The notes under the pieces were generated by a model that saw only the letters and a program-made list of their open reading frames with translations, did no database searches and had not been told where the DNA came from. Source: Haemonchus contortus (taxonomy: Eukaryota > Nematoda > Chromadorea > Rhabditida > Trichostrongylidae). Taken from it: a stretch of 64,000 nt of DNA. This document shows positions 48,332 to 60,739 of this stretch, piece after piece (position 1 is the stretch's first letter; the number at the start of each line of letters is the position of its first letter). Position numbers and translations under genes: made by a program. The stretch is taken from NCBI GenBank assembly GCA_000469685.2, contig LS997566.1:15011095-15075094 (forward strand). Reading direction: 5' to 3'.

Positions 48332-51300
48332 TTACAAAATATTTTTGTAGACAATATTCTTGGTTTTAGTTTTCGATGAAAGAACTTTCACTGAGTCAGC
48401 ATTCCGAGCTCTCGATAGCGCAACATATAGTTGCCCATGAGAGAATACATCGTCGGGTGGATATATTGCAACTTTTGTCAGAGTCTGGACCTGAGCCTCA
48501 TTGAAAGACGGAACGGAAGTCCTTGATATGTGTAGAGATCTATGCGAGGGATGAGAACCAATTCGTTTTTCCTTATTCCATTAGCAAATCTGCAACCTAG
48601 CACGTATTGTCCACATTGATCAACAATAAGCCTTGTTCTATTGCAAAGGCCTTTGGATACGTCCAGTTTACGGAGCAGCATAACGTGCATCCTTGCTCCA
48701 GCTTGAAGTCGTGCGCAGGCATCCCACCTGGTTGCAATCTTTTCAGATGCTCCACTTGATAACTGAGTAAGTCATCCGGGTCTGCGTTTTCCACTTCGTC
48801 AATGCTCTTGTATACTTTGTCTTCCAGATGCACAGGCATTCGCTCTAGCGCGAGATCGTTCATGTGCGCTACATGAATATTTTTGGAGCAAGGATTGCCC
48901 TCTCCGCTAGCTCTGCTATGTGGTCTACTGCAATGGTCTCACCAAAAACCTCACGGATAAGGTCTCCTTGGCTACAAAGGGTGGAAGGCAGCTTAGTACA
49001 ACCACTCTCATCTTCTTGATATGTTCCTTCTCCGATCTTTATCAGCACCCTTGCCCATTCGCCACTGTCTGCTGCAGCTCTCACATTGACTGAAAGATGA
49101 TACTTGATGAAGGTTCGCCACAAATGACACTTCTTTATGCATGCGTTTTCCAAATCTTTTTGTCACCCTCTTTCTACAACTGGGAGGACCTGTCGAAAGT
49201 CTCCCCCTACAATCATAATTCTGCCTCCGAAAGCGGATCGTTTTGCATGATATCTTTTAACAAAAGATCCACCGCCTTTAAGTTCCACTTAGGCACCATC
49301 GAGATTTCGTCCCAAAAAATAACGGAAGCATCACCCAGTACCCTCGCTTCTGGTGTCTCTCTTGTCATTGTGCTTGTTTTGCAGCCGTCGTGAATGTTCA
49401 ACCTGAAGGTGCTGCCTGCAGTCCTACCTCGAGGAAGCAGATTAGCTGTCCATGCCGCGCATACAACATTTTTTCCTTGTCCCAGAGGAGTATGGTAAAG
49501 AGCTGTATATAAAAAAGTTTTCCCGCTTCTACCTGGGCCATCGATGAAAAAATGTCTTCGACATGTCGAGCATCTATTGTTTGCAAAATGTCGTCTGCTG
49601 CTGATCTCTGATGAGCATTCAAAATATCAAACAGTTCTCTTCCGCGAGCTGCATGCTCTGTTTCCATTTAGTTATCTTCATCGATATAACCTGGCCTTCG
49701 ATAAGCAGGAGGACCGATGAAATTGCTTAAGTTCACTCCACTTATCTGTAATCTGTCCGCAATGTCGTTGTATGCTCGGCTTACCGAATGATCGTCGCTC
49801 ATGCCACGATGCACGTAATCTTCTACCATGGCTGTCTCAAACTGTTCCCATAGCTGCTCTGGCCCTGTGACATCGCAAAAGCAGATAAGGCTGCTGAAAA
49901 GTAATCGCAACTCTGGCGGCATTCGAAACGCTACTGCTTCTCTAAGGCAACTTTCGTAATCCGAATCATCGTGCATCAGCTCACGAGCCTTTGCGGCCTC
50001 TTTGAAACTACTGTAGGTCAACCCGCCTACGGTTCTGAGTTCATCAAATGACTTGGCCCGATTTTGTTGAGAAGAAGAAGTCGAGTACTGTAACGCTCCA
50101 CATCTGAAGGGTTTGCCGTATACGTTCTTCCTATCTCACGGCCACATTTCTTTCTCACAGTCCACTTTTTAGTTTGCTGATTGAATGTGAAATGTTCTGG
50201 CAGCTGATGATAGAGTAGTGTCCGAACGTCCTCTTGCCCTTGCGTTGCATTTCCAGCTCCGTACGCAACGTCATGCTCTGCGTTCAGTTTGAAATAAGCT
50301 GTGAGAGTTGTGTCGCGCTCTGAGGTAAGGCGGAGAGCTTTTTCCTCTTGACCACCTTGGAACACCCCACCTTCTTGTTCTGGCAGATGCACCTGCAATC
50401 TGTAAACAGCGTGAATTTCAGATTGCTGATCGAATCCCAATAATCTGTGCATAGATTCCGGCGCACAGACATATCTAGCACTTATGAGAGCGTCGATTTC
50501 GTTTAAAGCCCCTTCTTCTCCGTTTGTTCTTATCATATGCAGTGCCGCTCTATCTGGGCCTTTATATACACATTTGTATATGTATTTCACCGCGTGAATC
50601 ATAGCACAGATCTCGACATTCAAATGTCCGCCATAGCGCAGTGCTAAGTACCTATTATATGGAACTACGGACCTATTGTCCAGTGCTGCGATTCCATACT
50701 CGATGATCCTGCCATCGTTTGGTCGCCGATGGTCGCCGTCCACCTCTACAGGGTGCGGCAAAAGTTCTGGTAATGGTAAATATGATCGTAAAAAAGGTCA
50801 AATCGATCGATACATGATACTACACCAGCAGCATTTATCAACAGCTATATAGATCACAAAAACAACCTAGATCTCGTAATGGCCTCCTTTTGCGAGAATA
50901 CAGGCTGAAATTCTCCTAGGAGATGCGTCGACGGCGGCACGGAGGTAGCCTTCGTCCAAATCCTCCCATGCTTCAACGGGGATCGCACATGGAGCACCCA
51001 AACTTCTATGCTTGGTAGAGCAGGCTTTCGTCTTAAGAACTGACCACACGGAATGGTCCAATGGATTTGGGGCTGGACTCTTTGGGGGCCAATCGTCCGA
51101 CGAGATGAGATCTGGGAAGTGCGTTCCGCACCAGTCCTGTACCACTTCGGACTTGTGCTGAAGTTGAGTCCTGCTGATAAGTCCATGTCCTATTGCCGAA
51201 AGGGAATTTGCCCAGGGGAGTACCTCCTCCTCCAGCACTCCTTTTAAGTAGGTCTTGCAATCCACCCTGACCCCTTTCTCCAAGCGTCCTATGTGATTGT

Positions 51301-53810
51301 CCCAAAAACCATCAAGACTTGCGGTGTACAGATCGCTGAGCAATCCCTCCATGTCGGCTGGCTTCTGCAGGGCTTCCCGCTATCAGCCCAATGTTTTGGG
51401 TGTTTAGAAATTGATCTGTTGAAAACAGACATTCGTCAGTGAAAAGGATGGTGCTGTGCCGTGCCTGCGAAAATCGCTTTAAAATCTCCTTACATCTTTC
51501 TAGCCTAGTTTTCTTCACACGCTCAGTGAGCATGTAAGCTTTTAAGCTTATAAGAGCGAGGTCGAAGGTGGCTGGTGACAATCCTTCCAACAGATCGAGC
51601 AGAAATATCCACCTCAAAAGCCATTTTTTTCTCGGACCTACGAGGGTGGCGGCGGATTTTCTCTCGAATGACTTTCACGATCTCCTTTGTCGTTGCACTC
51701 TTCAGTCTTCAACTTTTCGGCTTGTACTCCATAGTTCCTGTCGTCTTGTACCTGTTGAGATTGTTGTACACGGTTCTTAAGGAAATCTGGAGCTGTTTGA
51801 AGATGGTCTTTGCCGTGCATCCAGCCAGATGGAGGTGCAGGATGGAGGCTTGTTGGTCTTTGCTCGTCACCATTCTGTAAAATGGAATATTCAAGAATGG
51901 CTCGTTCATGGAATGTAGAGAAGAGGATTTGCAGTAAATAGTGGCACAGATCCTGTCGAGATCGAAGGCCTCTTTTTTTCATAGATAACCTGCAACGACC
52001 TTTGCCAGAACTTTTGCCGCACCCTGTATATTCGTATACTATCTGAACTGTTTAGGATACCCTTGTTTACACTGTCCATTTACCATGTACGGCGAACTTG
52101 GATTAGCTATACCGCAGAGCCTATGCATCATGCAAGTCGTTACAATACGATGGAGTCGTGGCTCCGTTTCAGGATCGGGTATGACAGCGTGCACAATGGC
52201 GTCCACTTCAGTGGCACTCCTTGGCTTATCATCTCCGGCCAATGTCAGTGAGATATGACAGTGAGGAAGCCCTCTTTTTTACCACTTCATCACGCTGATA
52301 TGTGCAACCACAACTCCGTATTTTTTCCGTTTGAAGAGATCTGTGTACAGTTCTTGCAATTTAATGTGGAATACGCGGGCAACAATGTCAGGGCGATCGG
52401 AAAATGTTCGCCCCAGGAATAACTGTTCCACTACCTCCCTCCATGCTGGGTTGCAACTAGATATAATGAATAGATCTGGCTTTCCATGTTCGGCAACAAT
52501 TGCCACAGCATCTTGATAGCTCCAAATATTGCTAATACAATTTGCAGCAGAAGTGCAGAGAAGTGAATCCCGCTATCACAGCTATCGTATTAGAGTAGTA
52601 CTCTTTCTGAGTTATTCTTTCTCTTCACCGCTCCGATGGGTTTTTTTTTTATGTTCGAATGCCAGCCAGGAAAGAAAATCGGGTAGGAAAGTGGATCACA
52701 TTTGGCATCACAGACGCGGATATTCCGCAGCCCTCCTGATCGTGAGTGCACGGCAAATGTTCAGCTGGCACGTCCCCTTCTTCTCCAACGTATACTACAG
52801 GTACTTCGTTTGCTGTCGGCTTATTATAGCGACGTGGATCCAAATTCAAACCTTGAAAGATCATTTTGACCGGCATCACTGATCTTCTTTCCCATGCGGC
52901 TCGAGCATCCTCTTCGAGAGCAACATCATTAAGCATTCTGTATGCTTGCGCAAAAACATTAGTCGCATGGAAAAGTGTGCTAAGTGACCGGATTAATCTG
53001 GGGTTGCAGCTTATGTTAGCCGGATTCCCTGCTCTTTCATCTGCCGCCATTGATGTATCAAGAATGTACACCTAGCCGTATCGCGGCGGCTCACCTTCCC
53101 ATGGCTAAAGTTGACCGCGTATGCGAAACAGCAAGGCCCTCGCCTTGGAATATTAAGCTGAGCTCCAATGGATGCAAATGCGAAGGCACTGTTGTAATTG
53201 CGGATATGCTCACGAAATTCCTTCGCCTCGGCATCTTGACCTGCTAGTAATCGACGGAGTTCTTCTGGGAAGCAGGTGAAGTGTTTTAATGTTATAGTTC
53301 CATGATTACAACAGTCAATGAAAGTTCTCCTGCCCCCTTTCGACGCGGATCTGAAGTGCTCGGCTCCACAGCTCTCACAATCAACATTCATAGGCCCGTC
53401 ATAGTGCTCCTCTGGTTCGATATTAGAGTGGGCTATAAATCTAGTCTCATCAGCCGGTGTTCCAGCTCCTATCTGTCGTCTTCGAGATCTCCTTCGTTCG
53501 CTTCTTGAGATTGCCGAGCTCTCCGCTGCTCTTCGCTGTTCTTCTCCCGTCTGTTCCCTTCGCATCCTAGCTCTCTGAGAGTCTGCAGACAGGCGTGCTC
53601 TTCGCTGCTCTTCGCTTTCTTGCTCTCTTTGCACTCTTACCCTGTCATCGGCTATTACAAGCGGGTTCTTCGCTCTTTTTCTCCTTCCTGTTCCCTTCGC
53701 ATAGTAACTCTTACCGCAGCTCTTGCCAAGTGAGCTCTTCGTTGTTCTCCATCTTCTCCACGTCTTCGTGTTTCAAATGCTTCTCGCGCGAAGGACGACG
53801 TCATTGATCT
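48332..53810 (-). pseudogene. Autonomous Helitron Rep/helicase, broken and split by a mariner
   Basis: Minus strand, read from 53.8 kb down. An Arg-rich N-terminus (EQRRARL repeats) and zinc-finger-like CESCGAEHF..CC (about 53370-53300) come first. The Rep follows with KPDLFIISSCNPAW (about 52485), HUH motif RGLPHCHISL (52272-52243, His codons in 52263-52255) and, beyond the mariner, the tyrosines in KYIYKCVYK (about 50587-50561). The helicase has Walker A GPGRSGKT (about 49535), Walker B FWDEISM (about 49315) and the end FSHGQLYVALSRARN (48440-48400), stopping at 48334-48332. Rolling-circle transposition needs both halves. Several frameshifts and a stop near 52037 show the gene is dead. Confidence 0.85.
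50749..52026 (-). mobile_element. Full-length mariner (maT/DD37D-like) inserted in the Helitron
   Basis: It is 1278 bp with inverted ends CAGGGTGCGGCAAAAGTTCTGG at both sides, flanked by TA at 50747-50748 and 52027-52028. On the minus strand the transposase reads in three frames: HTH part LAGCTAKTIFKQLQISLRTVY (about 51825-51763), first Asp in LFTDE (51447-51433), second in TYQQDS (about 51180-51165), third in NPLDHSVW (51067-51044), and the end ILAKGGHYEI (50896-50867). The second-to-third spacing is about 37 residues once a frameshift is allowed. Frameshifts make it non-functional. Confidence 0.88.
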
Positions 53811-56019
53811 CACTCATCTCGTGGCCTTTGCGATCTTGCCCTTATTGAGCAGCTACTCCCCATTTGTTTTTCTGATATCTCGTGTTTCTCACCTCTTTTC
53901 GCTGCTATTGCTTTTATTTATTCTGGTCGTCCTCTTAAGATTTCGAAATGACTCTTTACACGTCCACTCGCTATCCTCTGCAAAGAAGGGTTACATTAGG
54001 TAGAAGAACAAATTAAATTTCTTTCTAATGGCTTTAACCAGGAACAAAAATTGTAAGAGCCTTAGTCATCTTGCCCTAAATTCCATGATTTTTCCTTTCG
54101 TTTTTCGTTCATTTCTTATTTCTCAGCTTTTCTTGATTTTGCAACGACCTTGAAGGTGGTAGGGCAATTTTTTCTCCTCCTCTCACCTCAACGAATAGAA
54201 ATTATCAGAGCGTTTTCTAGCACCGAACATTGTAAAATTCCTGCTGATACATTGAAAAATAACGGATAGAACGATGTTTGGACTCTTAGTAATGTTTATC
54301 CAACACTAAATAGGTCCCAAATTCCCCCATTGAAAAAACTCAGTTGGAAACATCAAACGACAGATAACAGCGCTTCATCGAATTTTAGCCACTGCACTGC
54401 ACTTTGGAACTTGTTCCCAAATTGACGCTTTTACTAGCACTATATACTATGCTAAACTTCACGAAACAGCGGATATTCCAGGCCAGTTCCCCTTTTATTT
54501 TCGAAAAATCTACTTGTATGAGCCCAATCAGGCATGTACAATTTTCAACTTCTCTTCTAATCACTTCTCAAAATGAAGGAAATGAGAGGCAATTCCCTTC
54601 ATGATTAGTTCCAAAGATTTGCACACTTACGTAACATCAATTCATTTTTATTCCCGTTTCATACTCGTTTCGTTCTGAATTCTGAATATAACCCATGTAG
54701 GGGCGTCGCTTCGGGCGAAAAGTTGAAAATAAACAATGGCTTATGATTATGCAACGATATGCTTTCAAACCTTTCAGTTATCTGATACCCCTCGAGGACC
54801 CACGCATTAACTGCAGGTTCCGACTTCGCGTTAAACCACTGTTCCCTTTCCTGCTATGCCTCATCTAATTACCTGATACTGTTTATGAAAAAGGCTAGCT
54901 GGCCTTTGATGCGACTGATAGTGAAAATTTTTATAGTAAGAGCAAATGCAAAATTATAACGTCAAATGCACAAATGATGCACTCAAGAAAAGTATCGTAT
55001 CTCGCAAATAAACTATCGCTGCGAAACGTACAGGTGAGAAACTATATGCCTTGAGATGTGGTGTTGGGCCAAAAACTGTACCATTAAAATGAAAAATTCA
55101 AATGAAAATCACTTCAGTTTCGAAGCCGTTACAAAAATAGTCTAAGAAACTGGTCTTCAAATCCAATGAGCTTCCATGTGGTTGTTGGCTCAAAAATCGT
55201 AATGCAGAAAAATTTAAATGACCTTAGACCTTAATCAATTGGCATTAGGGTATGAGTGGCGGAAAGTGTCGTAGAGGACGAAAGCAGGCCAACCTTAAAA
55301 CAGCCAGGGCACTGAGCCCAGGGCGTCAGAGTTGAAAAATGTAGCGAAAAGCTGGTCACGATTTTAACTCTTGGGTTTATCTGGTTTGAGCTGTTATGTC
55401 GAAGAGAGGTACAGAACAAACGAAATAGAAAGATAAAGTCCAACTGAAATCGAAACAACATTCGTTATCAAAATAATTAAACACTCATGATCTGTCAAAA
55501 GTGAGAGTGGCTTATCATAGTACAGTTCCGTGTAAACACGTGAAGAAGCATATCATAGTGCTAACCAATAAGAGACTGAAAGCCAGCACAATCCCACGTC
55601 ACAATTGCTAAAGTACACTACTGCAAAAGTCGAAGAGTGGGTATTATCCTAGAAAGAGAGGGTTGTGCAAACGATGTTAATAGCCCGACGAAATATAAGT
55701 GAATGCATCTACGCTTAGAAGGGAATACCTCGCCGGGTCTTATAATGGCATACGAAGCACAGATTGTTTAATCGTTGTGAAGCTGTGGTACAGTGCACTG
55801 CAGCTGGTGAACAGTGCCAAAGGATGCCCACCTGCGCGCGCCTGGCTTTTTTTCAGGTTGACTTCTGGAGTGACTCGAACAACTGGTAGACAAAGAAAAT
55901 GCCCTTCGAGCATCAAATAATAAATTGCAAGTAGTTGCTATTACTGTTCGGATGAATCAAAATTATTAGTGCTGACAAAAGGAAAACAATAGCCAACCAA
56001 TTTTTTCACTAACACACAT
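53811..56019. other. No recognisable gene
   Basis: This should contain the 5' end of the Helitron at about 53.8-54 kb, but no clear TC start was found. The rest has short frames only and no domain. Confidence 0.35.
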
Positions 56020-56325
56020 TTCTCATGTTTTTAGCTCTGCACTTTCCAACGCTAGCATATTCGGAAAATGAGTAGAATCGATGGCGTATTTTAGCGCTTC
56101 GTAGCTGCCCGGATTGCTGTCAGGGGAAGTGTGGCTAATTAACAGTATTTTCATTGACACCCAATTTTTATGCATTTGGGCAGCTCTGCAGTTTCCAACG
56201 CCACCACATTTGGAAACGAGAGTCGAATCGATGGCGTATACTAATATTTCCTAGTTGTCCAGTTTGCTGTCAGGAAAAGTGTGGCTGAAACATCCAGTTT
56301 TTATGCATTTTGATAGCTTCTCTGC
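56020..56325 (+). repeat. Tandem duplication, two units of about 150 bp
   Basis: 56026-56175 and 56177-56325 share 'agctctgca(c/g)tttccaacgc', 'cgaatcgatggcgtat', 'ttgctgtcagg(a/g)(a/g)aagtgtggct' and 'tttttatgcatttgg/tttg' in the same order. They are diverged by perhaps 15-20%. A Helitron internal unit follows. Confidence 0.6.
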
Positions 56326-56716
56326 CAAACTTGAACGCCTCAGGTCCAAGTTGACTATTCTCAAGAAAACCCGGCCGCCAGTGGGCGGAGTCAACATCTG
56401 TCACCTACCATTAGTCTTCCCATTTGCCACTCACATATCTGCCAAATTTGAAGGACCCAGGTCCAATTTGACTGTTTTAGAGGAAACTACCGCTTACCAA
56501 CGACTTGTTAGAGGATCAATATGAACAGTATTGATTGACTTCCCATTTATAACTGCTTCCTCACCGCGCTCACGTGACATTCAAAATCTTCGTCGTGCCT
56601 ACGTGACTTCGGAAAGACGCACAAACCGACCCGCAAGCAGTCACACAAAGTTACCGCCTTATATATACAGTCGGACCGCCCAGCCAACGCCGGGCTTCCC
56701 TTCCTCTTATGATAGA

Positions 56717-58255
56717 ATTTATGATAGAATTTTTAACACCCAAATGTTTTTGGATCGACTTTTCGCACTGCACCCCAGTGGTTCGTGCGTTATGGAATCC
56801 TTCGACGTAGAAGCTCTCTCTATACAAATGTCAGCAATGGGTCTGCTATGGAAGCCGTATTCGAGCTTCTTAGTAAGCACCAGAACGAAATTGGTATGCG
56901 AGGGCTGTCTATATCCCAACTGATGACACTTGTGAAGGAGTGCCTCAGTTGTAACATTTTCAAGTGGTCGGGAAGGTATTTCGCACAGAGTAGAGGCTTG
57001 GCTATGGGACAGCGATTGGCGCCTGTTGGCCATATCATTTATGGCCAAGATTGAAGCGCCTGTACTGGAATATCTGCCCTTACTTTACTGCAGATATATC
57101 GATGATTGCTTCATAGTCTGTGCGACACAGGAAGAAGTAGATGTGTGTTTCGGCCTACTTAATTCACAATCAGAGCACATTATGTTAACACGGGAGAAAC
57201 CGAACGGGAACTGGCTTCCTTTCCTAAACGTTCAAGTAAGGCTACAGGGTGATATGATTGTTACGAAGTGGTACAGAAAGCCTAGCAATAAGAACATCAT
57301 TGTCCATTATCACTCCGCGAAAAGAGTCGCTTGAAATGGCACGCGATATAGCTTGGTCCAATGGCTACTATGACTTTTCAACTTCACGTAGAGCTTCTTC
57401 TGGTGGTGTGATCAGACATGGTAGTACCTCGATTGAAGGCAAGACTCCTTTTGTACTACCTTTTATTTCTGATGAGGTCAGCGCCTCCATTAGAAAGTGC
57501 TAGAAGAGATCGGGTTTGGAAAATTTAGTAGCTATTGTAAATGTACTAAAAAAGCGCTTGATTCGTAACAGGATATACCATCGCCTTTGTACGACCTCAA
57601 ACTGTGTGGTTTGTCGAGCTGGAAGGGAAGGTGATTGTAACATGTCTGGAGTGGTCTACAGAATTACTTGCCGGGTTTGTGGTGATGAATATATTGGAGA
57701 AACGACAAGACCACTTCACATGAGGGTCAAGGAGCACATAGATGGAATGAGACGATTGAAAAAGGGAGCCATCGAAATCAGAAGCATAACGGAGACGATT
57801 TTGAGGTCACCGTGGAGGTCGTAGCTCAGGAGTCGCAAGTGTGCGCGCGTAAAACCCTCGAGGCATTTTGGATACAGGTCACCGATCCCAAAATGAATCG
57901 TAGGGAAGAATGCCTCGCAATCACGCGGGATCTACGGCCTTATATAAGATTGGCCTTCCCTCACAGACTTTAATGAAGACGTACCCCCGCTGACACTGGT
58001 CGGTTGGTACCACTACTAGTTGGGTGGTTTCGAAGAATCCACAAAGTTACGGTGAGTGGTTCTCCTTTCGACCACCTGCGTGCCCTGGGGGTCTCGAACT
58101 TAGTGGGTTGGTGGAGACGTTTGGTCGGATAATCACGGATTGTTATGATCCTTTCAGGCTCTGAAGAAGGCGATTCCGCCGAAACGTCAGCCTAATAAAG
58201 GTTATTTAAAAACCTCGTGAAGAGTTCAAGACAGCAACAAACTCAGTAACATCAT
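56717..58255 (+). pseudogene. 5'-truncated, frameshifted Penelope-like element
   Basis: The protein begins within the RT: SFDVEAL and SLYTNVSNGSAMEAV (about 56800-56860), RGLAMGQRLAPV (56994-57029), YIDDCFIVC (57096-57122), WYRKPSNKNIIVH and ISDEVSASIRK. The GIY-YIG part follows: VVYRITCRVCGDEYIGET (57653-57706) and RPLHMRVKEH. At least three frameshifts and a stop break it. The flanking 11-bp repeat CTTATGATAGA (56706-56716 and 58256-58266) is probably the target duplication. Sequence is clearly diverged from the 799-aa pair, so it is a different PLE family. Confidence 0.82.
58150..58201 (+). ncRNA. Hammerhead ribozyme in a PLE tail
   Basis: All core elements are present: stem I AGGCT (58156-58160) pairs with AGCCT (58189-58193), and further out CCTTT pairs with AAAGG. 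CTGAAGA is at 58161-58167, stem II GGCG/CGCC at 58169-58180, GAAA at 58181-58184, then CGTC with cleavage predicted after 58188. Helix III is the palindrome ACGT. The match to published PLE hammerheads is excellent; activity is inferred. Confidence 0.82.
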
Positions 58256-59377
58256 CTTATGATAGAGTCGTGATAAACGGGAAACAGCACACTCCCTCTT
58301 TCGAACGATTGATACTTTCCGGAACCCGAAGTTCGATAGCGGAACAATAGGGCATGCAAACGATATTCAAAATACGGAACAACGATATGCAGCGCCGATG
58401 CCTATGCCATTGATTAGAATCTGTCTGTCTCGATCTGTAACTGCTGGTGTTAAAAATAATGAACCATTGGATATTTAACTGGTAGGCATCAAAACTCTTG
58501 AATGGTACCCACAAATGTTGTCGAGTCATAATGATACCATTATCAAATGTCTTTATGAATGTAGCTCCTTTTCTCTACTGATACATCATTAAGTAAGAAT
58601 CCAAGATTGTTAGCGGTCGGACAAGTTTCGCCATAAATGATATCAAAGCAGAGAAAAACTGTGATTCTCCACTGAATCGCGTACTTCGCTGGGTAGCGGT
58701 CGTAAGCAAGAAGTGAACCAAATTTCATAATCGGCCCCTATCAGTGCAATAATGAAGGCGCTAGGATACGATTGGTGATTGAAACTTGTTCTCTAGGGCC
58801 TCCTTTATCGTCAATGTTTCCGTCCTGCCCCCTCTACTATTAATTTTGCTCCCCAAGTCCACGAAATCAGGAGTTATGGATTTTCGCTCAGACATTTATT
58901 TCGCACAAACCCGCCCCCAGTAGAGGGGATCCGGTCCTACTACCCACCATAAGTGTTCGAATACTGCCGCCCGTCTTTCTACCAAGTTTGAACCTCGTGT
59001 AGCCAATTCGTGCTCACCCCGTTTTCTATAGGCAGGGTCCGGTCCTTCTACCTACTATAAGTGTCCCCATCCTGCCGCCTGTGCTTCTACCAAATTTGAA
59101 CCTCCTACGTCCACGGGGACAGGAATTATGAAATTCCGTACAAACAGACAGACGCGACCTATATCTCTGCCACATTTGAACTACCCAGACCCAAATTGAC
59201 TGTTTTTGAAGTATCCCGGCTAGCAGTGGGCGGAGTCAACACCTTCCACCTACCATTGGGTTTCCCATCTTGCCACCTACATATCTGCCAAATATGAACG
59301 ACCCAGGTCCAATTTGATTGTTTTTGAGGAAGCCTCGTCCCCACTGGGCGGAGTCCACACCTGGAGTGGCAGTAAGT

Positions 59378-59460
59378 GTAAGTGGCAAGATGGGAACACT
59401 AATGGTGTGGTGTGGACCCCGTCCACACCACACCATTAGTGTTCCCATCTTGCCACTTAC
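59378..59460. repeat. Perfect 39-bp hairpin with 5-base loop
   Basis: 59378-59416 is the exact reverse complement of 59422-59460, with loop CCCCG. The stem is made of a Helitron internal unit (GGCAAGATGGGAACAC...). A snapback copy of the same unit is the likely origin. Confidence 0.95.
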
Positions 59461-60060
59461 ATCTCTGCCAACTTGAATACTCTAGGCTCAGGAGCAAAGG
59501 AGTTACAGATTTACGGCGAACCGCACTATTTGCGCAAGCCCCGCCCCTAGTGGGCGGAGCCTAGCTTATATCATGTGTACCCGAGGAGTTCGGCTCATTC
59601 CCCACTTGTTCATCCCCGATCCCCACTTGTTCCAACCTGTCTGAGCTGTTCCATTTGATTTCCAAACGACGCCCTAGAAATAGTGATGGTGATAAGATAG
59701 TTACACTGAAACAGACATACAAACATACAGACATACAGACAAACAGAAAAACGGACACTTGTGGTTTATATATAGTAAGGATTGAGCGCTAGAGATAAGA
59801 AGCTCAGCCTATAATTGTGGTCAGGAACTTTTCTTAGCTGAGATCATACACTTTTTTGACCTGAGCTTTAGGAGGGGAGGGGACCCGGGTTGGTGAACTA
59901 CCACATTATGAACTATTCAACTTATACCCCATCCTAGCTTTAAGGTCGGCCACCCATCCTTCTTTGCACTAAAGCCCTAATTGTTGAATACAAGCGATGT
60001 CCCCCCCCCCTTCTCTGTAACTAACTCATTTTATAATTATTCTTTAAAGGAAGTAATGAG

Positions 60061-60090
60061 GCCCGGCGTAAGCCGTGAGACCCGTCTGGT
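60061..60090 (+). mobile_element. Helitron 3' end
   Basis: A weak GC hairpin (GCCCGGCGTAAGCCG) is followed by CCCGTCTGGT, ending in the CTRRT form at 60090. The matching 5' end on the + strand was not found. Confidence 0.4.
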
Positions 60091-60739
60091 GTGATAAATA
60101 ACGACTGGCAGTTCAGTTAGGGACACGCATACACAAATACAAAACTGAAATAATAGTAGGTGGAAAAGGGGAGCATACGAAAACAGCACTGAAGTACAAA
60201 AAAGGTGGAAAATAGGCATCACCACGCCTTTACAAGACTGAGTTTAAACGAGCCGCTAGAAGCAATTCAAACGAAGCGTCAAAAGGGTTGCAGTGAAGGG
60301 AGGATGGCGCGGATCCCGCAACGAACAAGATTCAAACAGTGGCCGACTTGCCAAATATATCGCCCTGCATTTTTCGGTGTAAATTTGAGCGACAACATTT
60401 GACATCTGAAGAATGACCTGACAAGGGAAGGATCCCAAGTCGAAGAGGTCATTTGAAGTGAGCCTACTCCTCTGATCGTATTTTTTGATGCTGATTTCAA
60501 ATTTGCGCTTGAAATCTGCCAAACGATTCTCTGAACGGAGTTTCGGAGGTGATCTCCGGAGAGCGCACAACGAGGGAAAGCACAAAAGCCATGGTCGGCG
60601 GCAGTCCAGCAGTGGCGGCTTGAAACGGGACGCTTCATAGGCACGGGACCATCGAATCTGGTGGGTGACGGCGTTATTGCATCTTGCACTACTTTTTTCC
60701 CCAAACTCCCCTTTTCCCCTTTTTTCCCCACTGTCGTGT
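60091..60739. other. No recognisable gene
   Basis: Frames on the minus strand up to 186 codons lack domains and include the dispersed block at 60305-60355 that is also at 43802-43848. Probably repeat-derived. Confidence 0.4.

Larger units (their letters stand above)
56667..59782 (-). mobile_element. Helitron split by a PLE
   Basis: The minus-strand start at 59782 is TCCTTACTATATATAAACC, preceded by A. Internal units at 58800-59540 include '(c/t)agtgggcggag' blocks. The 3' hairpin GCCCGGCGTTGGCTGGGC followed by CCGACTGT ends near 56667 (a decayed CTRRT). The PLE relic sits between 56717 and 58255 and interrupts sequence that is continuous in the Helitron at 4038-5100. Confidence 0.6.

Noticed and set aside
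51053..51247. Plus-strand frames across the mariner
   Set aside because: Antisense shadows of the transposase.
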